From: Nemopilema nomurai
Lineage: Eukaryota; Cnidaria; Scyphozoa; Rhizostomeae; Rhizostomatidae
Reading direction: 5' to 3'
DNA length: 64,000 nucleotides
NCBI GenBank assembly: GCA_003864495.1
Contig: ML133383.1
Span: forward strand, 331,560-395,559
The position numbers and the translations under genes were made by a program. Shown piece after piece: positions 34,250-45,311 of the stretch. The notes under the pieces are model-generated. The model had not been told where the DNA came from. It searched no databases and saw only the letters and a list, made by a program, of their open reading frames with translations. Each line of letters begins with the position of its first letter. The first letter of the stretch is position 1.

Positions 34250-37200
34250 CTACTGCTGCTTGCCTCTATTCATGAAAATCAAGCAAAAAAATGCGACAAT
34301 TCTCGTGACAAATCCAAAGCCGAACAGGACGCCCACACACAGCCAAAACTTGTCCAGCGAGTAATTGCGATTAAACGCGAAGTAGTCGATCTCGTGTTGG
34401 TGAACTGCGTAATAGTGCTTGACCTCGGATTCAAACAGAGCCTCGACATACCAGCGTGCGTATGAGAGGCTATAGAAGGCTGGACCAATCACCTTCAAGT
34501 CGTTCATTGTGCACAGAGTTGGCGACGACCCTACGGTAAAAGTGGGTCACATCGAATTAGTGAAAGATCACTACAAAGGTTTGAGATTGCAGTAGTCAAA
34601 TTCTTTGTTGTCCTTGCTAAAGAGAATTGCTATTGCTTCGTTTGGAAAATAACATAATGGAAATTAAGACATCCTTCGCACAGCAATCTACACCAGTCAT
34701 GATAATGGTTTTTCAATGATCCGAAAAATCTTCAGATTTGTCGAGTCATTTTATGCGCACAAAAATAGCAAATAAACGCAAAGAAAAACTGAAGAAAGCT
34801 TCATTTCTCCTTTCTTCTCCATTTTGCTTTTCCAATTGGGAGAAGAACAGCTCTATTCGTATTCTCAATTGCAATAAAATAAACACTATTAGCTGGGAGT
34901 GGAGTCCCAAAACTCTTTTCAAACCCTATCACAACAAACTTCAAACATATTTGGCAAACAAAAAACTTTATCAAAATGTCAACTGGAAATCTGTTCCACT
35001 TGGCTCCATTTTCATCATGGGGTATCTCATCTACTAGCTACTTTGTTGTGAATTTACTTAATTCAAATGAGCTCATCAGCGGAAAGAGACGTACCTGACA
35101 ATAGCGAAGAAATTAAAATGAAGAGCACAGTGGCCATCTGAGCGTTGCGTGGATTGAAGACGCACGATATAAGGTACCCGAAGCCGGACACACCGAACCA
35201 GGCCGCCAGAGACACAAGATAATGATCGTGCAGCAGTCCTTGAATTGAATTGAATTGAACATAAGGTCATGTGCTTTAAAAAGATGAAGGAAGAAGATAT
35301 CGCCTTGACTCGGAGCAAGAATGAGGTACAGTTTGGCATCGTAAATCATACCAAAATGGTCAAGGCCTCTCATTGAGTCTCACTTCAAATAAACTTTTTC
35401 CCCTCATTAATGCTCATTTTATGTATACACTCTTTAACGGACATCGTGACTGTAATCACTCAACTCTAGAAACATGCTTAGATTATGCTAAAGCAGATGT
35501 CCCAGACACAATATTTGTACCCCCTGTTGATAAATATGATGTGCTTGCCGCTGACTGTTAGTGTCAGCCATGGGTGATAATGCAGGGGGTTGAAGGTTTT
35601 TACCTGACAAGTGAGTCATGTCGTAATACCCAGCAACGTCTTCTAAACCTGCAACTTATTAGGCCCTCTCTTTAGCATTATCACCTACGTTTTGCACCGA
35701 CACACTCCTTTACACAAAATGGCTCATACAAGCATACTAACAAGCGAAGCAACAGATACAAAGTTGCAAACAACTACGTACCACGAGGTGCTGTAAATGT
35801 ATACTGCAGCGAGAGATAGATTATAGGCATCAAAGCAATCTGTGGCAATTGGGAAACGTTACCCGCCATGAAGTAACTAAATCTGTTGACACCCGCACTT
35901 GCTTCTCTGAAATAGGGCAAAAGCATTTTCTCTAGTACTTCACGCTATGAAAGTGCTTCTTAATAGATCTCTATAACAGATCTACTATGTCATCTAAATA
36001 ATACACGAGTTTAGCCTGAGGTAGGATCGTGCCTGAAAATCTTATTTGATACTTAGAAAGTAATATATGAATTTACATCGATAGTATTTATGTAATCTAT
36101 AATCAAAACATTGCAACAAACTAATCGCTTAAAAATAAGTGATAGCGGCAACATGCTTTCATAAACACTACAGAGATCCAGAAGTGTAGTTGGAAATGCC
36201 AAGACATCATACTAGATCAATCGCGAGTAAGGACATGTGTTTGCAAAAGAACAGAGTCTAACTCTTTCCAAAAAACTCAATAAAGCAATAAAGCTTTATA
36301 ATACTACGTAGTAGCTATTTCATAGCATCTTATATGAACCAGAAGAACCAAACCTCCAAAAAACTGGACGCAGCTGCCCGAAAACCCTGAGAGCAGGAAT
36401 ACACGCCACCAACCCAACGCCCATACCACTCATCGTTGTCATGGTGAGAAACTGATTCAGTTTTACCTTAAGAAATAAGCAGAAAGTCACAATAATAAAA
36501 TCTCTTTTCGCGTGCATTAGTATTCATTTACTTTTTGATTAGTTGCATCAAAGTGTCATTATTTGCAAGCTGTTTTACAATTTACCGGGATAAACACAAA
36601 ACTTCAAGTGTGAAAAATTCAAAAGAAAATAATTTCTAAAGATATTTCAAACAGTTATGTGATGCAGAGGGTATCAAAGGATAAAAATTACAGTTGAAAT
36701 TTACCAAGTTACCCATAGTTAGTTTAGAAACATTAATTGCATTGCTTAAAGCTATTAACATTTGAAATGAACTAAACGATATCTTCAATATAAAAGGTGA
36801 TCATAAATAGATTAATCATCAAAGTTGTAAGAATGATCTTAATGGCTATTAAATAAAAATGCCACTCAAATTGTGTACAATTAGATTGCCATCTTTTATG
36901 AACAGCCTCCATTGAGATAGTGAAAAGGTATGGCAACTAAAAAACATTTTAAAATACCAAGACCAAGATAGAACCAGTAGAAACTTCTAAGATTTGCTTT
37001 AATGATGAAACCAACTGTTGTAGAGTGGGTCCCAGGCCCGAAAGCAACGCAGGGATATCAGGTAGACATGTGTGTGTGAGAGAAGGAACCTTAGGTTGCT
37101 GTATGAATGTCTCGTGCCTTGCCATGCCTCGATATACATAAATATTAAGCTAACCTCTCTGTAAAGTCCCCCGAGAACACCGCCAGCAAGAAGAACAAGG

Positions 37201-40200
37201 AACGTGTCCAGAAGGACAGTCTTGATCTGACGAAACTGAAGAATGAATTCACGTTTGAGAAAGCTGAAGAACTGGTTGAAAACATTCGGTTGAGGTCGAT
37301 CTGAAACTGAGAAAAACAAAACACGGTCGTTTCCACCATCAACACAAACATTATAGCACTTTGATTAAATGAGAGAACGATGATTAACAAATAACGAATG
37401 AATAAATAATAATAGAAGAAATGGATTCAACTCAACGCACTGCGAAATTCTTTTCCACAATCTCCGCATGCCCCCGCCATCTGATCTTTGGCCCTATCGG
37501 TGACAAAATTGTCCCGTTTCTCAATCCAGTATTGGGGCAGCTTTTCTGGGTCGTGCGAGAAGTTGCCGCTGGTCGCTCCGCCAATGACGTCCATGTAAAA
37601 ATCAGCTGGGTTGGCGTGTTCCGGGATTTGGAAGCCGAGGGAGGCGAAGTAGGTCTCCGCGTTAGGAACCGAGCCTTGGTACACAGTGCGTCCCCCTGGG
37701 GCAAGCAGCAATATGTTGTGGAACATCCCTGTCATAAAAAGAGTCACTGACGGTCGTGCAGTCACGAAAGAACCATTAGCAAAGTCACATTAAGGTCATT
37801 TACGTCTACAGGATTTCTCTTGAAACTAAAAAGTGACGCAGGAAGAAGAGCAACATTGGTATATACAGAATCGACATAGAAACACTTGCACATGTATTAA
37901 AGTAAACAAAGGATTGATACTTGGATACAGCCTAGAAATAGATTGATCGAAGACGCCAAGAAAAGACGCTACACATACGAAATATTTCATATCTTGGCTG
38001 ATGGATTACGCATGCTACGGTCAGCCTCCCTTTCTCAGCAACCTTTCGAAGTGCATTTAGGACGGTCAAACTTGAAGTGCTGTCGAGTCCGCTAGAATAG
38101 AAGCATACATATTCTAACAGCCGTTGAGTTTCCCTTTTAGAAGATATGAGCGAATACAACAGCTAACTTATTTAACCTTTGCAGAATGATTGATTTATAA
38201 ATTATAAATTATACTTGATTCATTTGTAAATTATTTGATTTAAAATGAAGCTAGATATATCCTACTAGTACTTCGAAAAACTTCGAAAAACGGGGTTGAT
38301 AGATTTGATAATTCGATACTCCGCTACTTTTTCTCAACCTTGACATCCAAGAGTGTGTAAGTTCGGAAGGCTAAAAACGCCACTGATATCGCAATTTGTA
38401 CGCATGCGTATGGCAAGGAACTGATACAGTGCTAGAAACGTAAGCATGAACGTCAATTCCTAAAGAAGAGTAAACGTTGAGAAACCTTGTTGGCTCATCT
38501 AGAAACAGTAATGTTGGGTCCGCAATCAATTCCATGCCAATATTGACACGTTTCCTCTGGCCACCAGATATTCCTCGTTGTTCCTAGAAGATGCTATTTA
38601 GATATAAGCAGGTAGGAGGACTGCGTTATAAACCACAGCAGAAACTGAAAGGAATCAACTACGACCTTTTAATAAAGACAGGATTCAGAATGCAAGATAG
38701 CTTTGGTAGAGCGTAGACGTAAAAGAAACCCCATATCGTTGGTTGATCCACAAATATTACATAAACGCGACTATATACAGTCATAACATAAACGTAACTT
38801 GTTAGCCTATCATTAACGTATAGCGTGTCACGATCGTAACATCGTTAATTTAAACGCTAAGCAAAGTGGTTAGTTACAGCATACCCTACCATGGGTACCA
38901 GACCAATTTGCAACCATGCTTTTGATGACACATTTATCAAACGTTTGAAAATAAAGTTGCTTGCTGCTAAAGTTACAAGAGACTGATCCAAAGAATGCTA
39001 CCTCTAACAGTGATAAATGAGTGTGAGTGAGAAATATGAATGAGAAACAAAAGATTACAAAGCAAAAAGAAACCAGTCAAAAAAGAGACGGTAAAACCAT
39101 CGATTTAGAAGAAGAAATTATAAGCTATGCATAGTTCGGTGTCAATCAGATTAATATTTGACAGCATCTTATACAAACAAATGCAAACAGTGCAAAACGT
39201 TTGATTTGCTGCAAGAAGACCGATTCGAAACCCAATAAACGCAGTCATAAAAGAAATATGCAGTCCGCAGAAGTTCTGACCATGTCTTTATATTTGTAGT
39301 CATGTCTAGGGCATTGACTGTTGGTACTCTCGGCGGACTAAGAATGTTGAGTAGATGGTGCGAAATTCATTGCGTAGCTGGCCCCAAGCTTGAAGGCAAG
39401 GAATCTTCTGCATTTGCTGTTCCCATCTATCAATATGAACGCATTCACCCACGCGTTTGACATTATCAGGATGCCTGCGCAATACAGCACTGTACCCATG
39501 GCCATACCAGGCCCCGCATCGGAGTAAAAAGCCTTGTACGTCCACGCGATCGTGCAAATGTCGTACGGAACGTAGAAGACGGCCAACACAAGCGTCAGCA
39601 GCCGGAGCGTTTTAACCGGACGCGAATTCCGCAACATTGCATCGCGTGAGTTACTGGCCGGGTTGGCAGTACTGGAGGGCGCGCGGGCCGACGCGCTCGG
39701 ATCGGCTGATGTTCGCGCGCCAAATTGGTAGGACTTGAGAGCGCGCGTCATGGCTATATTGGCGATTATCATCATCACGATGCAAATAACCGAGATGAGA
39801 CATGAGCCTGCAACAACCGGAAATGACGGGAAGATAGCAAGGGTAAGGACCGTTAACGCGGCAACGGAGAACGCGATCCCAACGAGGACTTTGAATCGAA
39901 AACCGTTCATATGTTCATCGTACGTCATCGCTTTCTTTATGTGCAGGTACCTATCCAGTGTGATGCAGCAGAAAACGTTGAACGAAAAGTGGCAGGCGGT
40001 TAGGGCGGTAAATTCGACGATCTTCTTCAGCGCACAATAATCAGGAGAGCGGGCGTTCGTTGCAACGAGCGAAAAGTATATGGGAAGAAACACGCTCAAT
40101 ACCAGGTCAGAAGACGTCATCAAAATAACAAGCTTGTTGGATATCTTGGAAGTCTGACCCGTCCTTCGCATGCAGAAAATAAAGGCGGCATTAGCTGCCA

Positions 40201-43200
40201 GGCCTATGACAGCAACCAGAGTGGGGATGACGTTATAGAGAAGAGCTGTGTATGCCGGTGCATCGAGAGCCGAAAACAGCAGGAAACAAACGATCGTGCG
40301 GTTCATTGTCGAAGGTTGCAGCCAGTCAAAACACCCACTGCGTCACCAAACCAGTCTGCACTACTTTCAGTGAGGTTATTTGCACATCTGAGGTTGCCAT
40401 GACCAACAATGGCTTTGTGTAGGCATGCGCAGCTCTTTTCGTCATCTCTTTTGCATCAAAGTCAACGATGAAGCCCCTTAATTATTCCTGGTGCAATCTT
40501 ATACCGTGACTTGTCTCTGAGCAACAAATATTCTCTATGCGAATGCAAACGAATACCTTTCTCAAGCAATTCTGACGGTCATTTACTGTCACGCAATAGC
40601 TAGTCCCCTTGGAAACAGATATCATCTCCCAAAATTTAAAGTTTCAACGAAATGGAATAGATTCGTACATTGCCATGGAATTAAAGTGCAAATAGTTAAT
40701 ATTTTGATAGAAAAACCAACCGAACCCAAATTATGCAATAAATTCATCAAAAGTAGAACTTTCTTTAGTAGACGTTGAAATTACTTGCTATCGAATAAGC
40801 TGTAGAAAGAAAACTGTCAAATTAATATGAGAAGCTTTAATTGGTCTGAATTAGAAAATAATAAACATAGACTATAAAAGATAGAACAGCCTGTTTGCCG
40901 AGTACTGAGTTTGATTGCAAACAGAACGGGGAGAAAGAAAAGCGAATGAAATACTGACACCTGAAGAAACATCGGTAAAGATAAAAAAGGTGAGAAGTTG
41001 CCCGTTTTTGTAAACATGTCCGAAGGAAAATCACATCTGGAAATAAAAAAGCAGAAAAGTGTTCAAAGTAGAAAGAGAATCGTACCTCGTCTCCAATGAA
41101 TGATGATTTGATGTGCGATATTTCCAGAAGTTTTAGTGTCTGAAAGGTAGAGTGATTATCAAAGGCGCCGACTTTTATTTTTCCCAGGGGGGGCTAAAAA
41201 TTTAAATTCTAAAAAAACTAAAAAAGTTAATGGTGGAGAAATTACCTGTCGCTTTAATAACGTAATACAACATATGTATTATGTATAATAACAAAACAAA
41301 ACATTTTAATAAAGCAGATATAACATCATGGTCTTCAGTATCATCAGTTCAATTCTTTGATTGATTTCAAACGAAATTCCCAGGGGGGGGCTCGAGCCCC
41401 CAAGCCCCCACGTAGTCGGCGCCTATGGTGATTATATAGAAAAATAAGAAATGTAGGGAAGATAGGGCTCATCCTAGGGTCAGAAGGGGAAATAGTGTTG
41501 ATAAAGTGCAACTAGGGTTCCAATATGATGGTAGCCTTCTTCTTAATCATACATCTCACACTGACACACAAAACGCAGGAGAATAAACGCACGAGAACAT
41601 ACACGAACACGTAAATGCACAAAACATGCAAAAACAAACACGTACACGCGTTTACAGACATACACAACCATGGACATGTTGCTAATAAAAACATGATTAT
41701 CATGCATCCAATTAAGTATACACATATATCCAGCAAAACCTAGAGTAATGTACCACAACAGGAAGCCTATATTTCATTGATTTATATGAGACCGCAAACT
41801 CAAAAAGAAAAGTGAACCAGATCCCACCTGGTTTACTTTTTGACTGATTTCCTTCTTTGTAAAGCCAGGGGGCAGTCGAAGATTTGCTTGGAAGGTCAGG
41901 ACTTCCGCCACAGTTAGTGTCCGATGCATTGTGTCTTCTTGGGGGACGAAACCAACAATTTTCTTAAATTTTCGCAAACTGGAAATAACTTCACCGTTGG
42001 CCCTTAAGATTCCTTCCATTTTCTATGATTTAAAAATGGTATAACTTCAAAATACAGGCCCACACACATATATCATGGACGTTTAATGAATGAAAAGGAA
42101 CTGGATAAAAAGTGTCTAAAATTAATTAAAGAATGGAAAATTTGCATTTTGCATCTACATTTGTAAAGTGAGAAGAAAAAGCGAAGGAGCCGAAAGGAAG
42201 AGGAATAATAGAAAAAAGAGGAAAGGAAGAAGAAAAAAGGAAGATAAAAAAGAAAGAAAAAGAAAAGAAGAAGAAAGAACGAAGAAGGAAGGAAAACGAA
42301 GTAACGAAGATGAAGAAAAGGAAGACGAAATAATGAAAAGGAAGAAAGGAAGAAGTAGAAAGGTAGAAGAACGATAGAAGAAAAAAGATAGAAGTAGAAA
42401 GGTAGAAGAAGGAATGAAAGAGCAAGAAAAGAAATAGAAGAAGTAAGTAAAAATACATGGAATCAAACACTGAAGCGTGTATTGAGCAAGGAAAAAAGGA
42501 AGAAATAAGAAAACTAAAGTGTAAAGAAGAAAGTTTAGAAGAAGGGAAATAATATCAAAACGTTCGTACCCCGTAGAATGCTTTGTCACTGACAACGTTG
42601 AGCAACGTGGTCTTCCCAGCTCCGCTTGGACCCATAATTGCAGTCACTTCGCCACTCCGTATTTCTCCAGTGACCGCTTGGAGAACAAGCTTGCCACTCT
42701 GAGGATTAGTAATGGATTTCAGAACTGAGAATACTAGGGGCACTGGGGTAAGATTGCCCATAAAATGGGGTACCCTGGCACTGCCTTCAGAAAGGCCAGC
42801 ATTCACCGTCATATATTCAATAATGACAACTTTGTTGGTTCACTTGCCTAAGGACAGTATCTTTCTTTGAAATTCAGGTGCATCATCACCTTCTTTAAAA
42901 ATTGTCCTTTATCTTTTGAAGATATGGGGGCTTGTTGCTTATCGTGCAAATTATTGATGTTAGTTGAATAAAAATTCAACGGAACGGAATTTGCTTGCTA
43001 GGCATTCAAGAAAGAGCAGAAATCGGTTGAACTACTTCGCATCGACAGGCAAACATTTAGCCACTAGAGTTCGCACACGGGCAGCGAATACAAATAAATT
43101 GAAGTGCGATAGAGTGAGACCGACTCACGTCCTTCAGTATGAGAGACAAATCTGAGAAACTCAGATCAATCGTGTAGTCTTTGGGCTCCATCTGGGCATC

Positions 43201-45311
43201 AGTCGAGCAGGCAAAGTCATCCATGGTCGTTATGAGGTACTTGATGCCGTCTTCGACGCTGTAATGCAAATCGCCTGTGAGGGCGCGCCAATAGTGATTC
43301 GTCAGGTACTTCAGATGGCGGAAATGCTCGAAGACCGCGTACGTGCTCAGGATGAAGAGGATGACCACGATAGTGACCACGGGACCAATGGCATTCTGCA
43401 AGGGCGCCGATTCCCCTTCTTTGCAGATCGAGAAAGCCTGCAGAAATACGGCCAAGTCTCAATCTTCGAATGGACAACGCAACAGTTAGCTCTGGCCTAA
43501 ATCGATTTGTGAACAAGGGCTTTGCGGTACAAAACTTCACGATAGCTAGAAATAGCGGTACCAGTTTTTGCATACTTAAAGTAATTTTTCGTCCGATACT
43601 CCTCAGAGTATGCAAAAACCGGTTCCGCTATTTCTAGCTATCGTAAATCGATTTCTGTATTCTGAATTCACTTGAGTTAATTGGCTCACCGGGCATTTGT
43701 CGTACTTCGTTGTTCCTTCGCGGCAATAATGACCCTTGGGGCAAATGACCTTCTGCGTTGGCTCAGTACAGTAGTACCCCTTTGGGCAGGGCTCCGTCTT
43801 GAACGCCCCCGGACACATGTACTTGCCGTCACTACCCAACACGGGTGGGATTGTGTCGCCTGTTTCGCTCCTACAGCACAAACCCAGGCGCTGACACATC
43901 GAACCGTATCCACGCTGAAGCGGAATCATACACAATGTGAGAAATCAGGTGACAGAGATGAGGAATGGAAGCTATCGAGGAGAACAACAAAGAAGACATT
44001 CAAGTTACAATAGAATGGATTAGAAGAATTAGAAGTGCTGAAGCCAGATATATTCCGGCGGGATGGAAGATGCAGAATGAGTTTCTGCGCAAAAAGGATA
44101 GACCCAAACAGAGAAATCTTAGGCCAACTTACCCCTATGTTGACAAGTAAGTATGGTCTACAGAATGATCCGGTCGGACATGGAATAATACAGGTTTCAT
44201 CTTTTGGACAGGTATATCCTACAAATAAAAAGCAGGCATGTCAAGGAGGCATATCACCTTTTGACTTAAGCGTGAGCACGCATTGGGTATGCCGATCAGT
44301 ACATGATGATATTTTCATTCTCGCCCCTTCTCGAAATACGTTTCCAAACAATATTAGCAAGACGTTTGTGTGATAAAAGAGATAGCAAAAGTCTATTGAA
44401 AGAGTTAACGAAACAGTTAAACAATAATAGAAGATTTGTTTGGCCTCCGTTCTAAAATTTACACTTGACACTAAATTTGAATCACCGCAAAGAGGCTGTA
44501 TCACGAAAGGAGGCTGCATACTCGCTAAAAACATCTCAAGAAAGACATAAACAGCCAGAACATTTGAAACATACCTGGAGGACAGGGTGTGCTCAACCCG
44601 ACGCTGTTTTGATAGAAACCCGCAATACAAGCGGTAGTATTCAGCGGCTCTGAGCAAAGGGCTTTGTGTGTCAGTGAGCCATAGAGTTCAGTTGGTAGAC
44701 GGCCGACAGTGTAGGAGCTATCACAAGGTTTAACATTGCTACAGCAGTCCCGTGCGTGCACTTTAGGACAACATGGGGCTTTTCCGTATCCAGGGCTTTC
44801 TATTTAATATAGATTCAAAAATGTTATGTTACAATCATGTCGAAAAATAACTGGTTTTGCTTTTACTAATGTCAGTGTTGGTTAATACTTCACTTTATAT
44901 CATTATAAGCTATTTTCAAGAAATACTTCCTCGGTTGGCGTCGCAAAATATGCAAAATTTGTCAAAGGTTTATTCGTACTGCAGACCACGAGGGTCTATA
45001 TTCAAACAAATTGTGAGCTTGGTTTTGCAACAAACCAAGCATTGCAACAGGACTGGCATCTTTACAAATTTGGAAGCTGGTTGGTTTAAAGTTTACTTCG
45101 ACACATACATGTACAAGAGATAAATCTACAATAGGAAATAATGCTGTTATTTTACCATCATTAAAACTAATAATTATAATGTTAACAAATACTTCGAGAA
45201 TTTTATTATAACAGAATAATTGCAAAACGTACTTTTGCAAAGGTTTTCCGTATTTGCTTGGGCGATTAGGAGTGACAACGCAACAAGCAGTATTCTATAT
45301 TGTGCTTCCAT
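34250..45311 (-). CDS. ABCG half-transporter with signal peptide and cysteine-rich ectodomain (ABCG24/28, WBC30-like)
   Basis: Seventeen minus-strand exons: 45233-45311, 44575-44799, 44133-44218, 43690-43914, 43129-43437, 42570-42698, 41828-42022, 41086-41139, 38486-38583, 37979-38091, 37441-37728, 37155-37306, 36354-36466, 35782-35906, 35604-35648, 35095-35238 and 34250-34530. Frames close to 886 aa. Order: signal peptide ([19 protein letters not shown]); a Cys-rich extracellular region to about residue 215 with repeated CPxGxxC units (CPKGYYC, CPKGHYC); a membrane segment ([17 protein letters not shown]). The ATPase follows: Walker [10 protein letters not shown] (about 331), VGFVPQED, signature ISGGQRKR (about 439), Walker B LLFLDEP and H-loop His about 497. 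The transmembrane domain is C-terminal. This ATPase-before-membrane order and ectodomain match the plant ABCG24/28 (white-brown complex 30) type, not insect white or human ABCG2. The substrate is unknown. One intron holds a GPCR gene. Confidence 0.93.
39338..40306 (-). CDS. Intronless class A GPCR nested in an ABCG intron
   Basis: A single open frame of 322 codons starts at ATG 40306 ([10 protein letters not shown]) and lies wholly inside the ABCG intron between exons 41086-41139 and 38486-38583, on the same strand. It has seven hydrophobic segments. TM1 carries GLAANAAF (GN-type motif is altered), TM2 has SSDLVLS, TM3 ends LDRYLHI (DRY motif kept), TM6 has the aromatic/Pro pattern FYVPYD and TM7 has NAWVNAFI in place of NPxxY. 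The third intracellular loop holds an Ala/Ser/Arg-rich stretch. The gene is clearly more GC-rich than its surroundings, with GCGCGC runs near 39680-39745. Intronless, GC-rich and nested suggests retrocopy origin or an intronless receptor expansion as is common in cnidarians. The ligand is unknown. Confidence 0.88.
   Translation of the reverse strand: MNRTIVCFLLFSALDAPAYTALLYNVIPTLVAVIGLAANAAFIFCMRRTGQTSKISNKLVILMTSSDLVLSVFLPIYFSLVATNARSPDYCALKKIVEFTALTACHFSFNVFCCITLDRYLHIKKAMTYDEHMNGFRFKVLVGIAFSVAALTVLTLAIFPSFPVVAGSCLISVICIVMMIIANIAMTRALKSYQFGARTSADPSASARAPSSTANPASNSRDAMLRNSRPVKTLRLLTLVLAVFYVPYDICTIAWTYKAFYSDAGPGMAMGTVLYCAGILIMSNAWVNAFILIDGNSKCRRFLAFKLGASYAMNFAPSTQHS
41161..41426. mobile_element. 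MITE-like element with 12-bp terminal inverted repeats
   Basis: The left end reads AAGGCGCCGACT (41162-41173); the right end, reverse-complemented, reads TAGGCGCCGACT (41414-41425), one mismatch. Both ends are followed inward by a CCCAGGGGGGG-type G run, and the right one contains the palindrome GGGGGCTCGAGCCCCC. The interior is A+T-rich and non-coding. It lies in an ABCG intron. The structure fits a short non-autonomous DNA element. Confidence 0.55.
42167..42440 (+). repeat. Polypurine (GA-rich) tract of about 270 bp
   Basis: In the ABCG intron between exons 42570-42698 and 41828-42022, the plus strand is almost only A and G (GAAGGAAGAAGAAAAAAGGA-like), with a handful of pyrimidines. The transcribed RNA of the minus-strand gene would be a long polypyrimidine stretch. 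Open frames over it are pure low-complexity artefacts. Confidence 0.85.
43539..43644. mobile_element. Foldback element: 38-bp near-perfect inverted repeat with 30-nt loop
   Basis: The left arm 43539-43576 (ACGATAGCTAGAAATAGCGG then TACCAGTTTTTGCATACT) and the right arm 43607-43644 are reverse complements with two mismatches. The loop carries TTTTCGTCCGATACTCCTCAG. The same loop-plus-stem core (CTCCTCAGAGTAT) is found in two other introns of this window, at about 52135-52300 and 60430-60605. A dispersed foldback MITE is therefore more likely than a microRNA precursor. It lies in the short ABCG intron 43438-43689. Confidence 0.75.

Noticed and set aside
42155..42595. Ser/Phe-rich and Lys/Glu-rich frames over 42.1-42.6 kb
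   Set aside because: They are produced by the polypurine tract and are pure low complexity.
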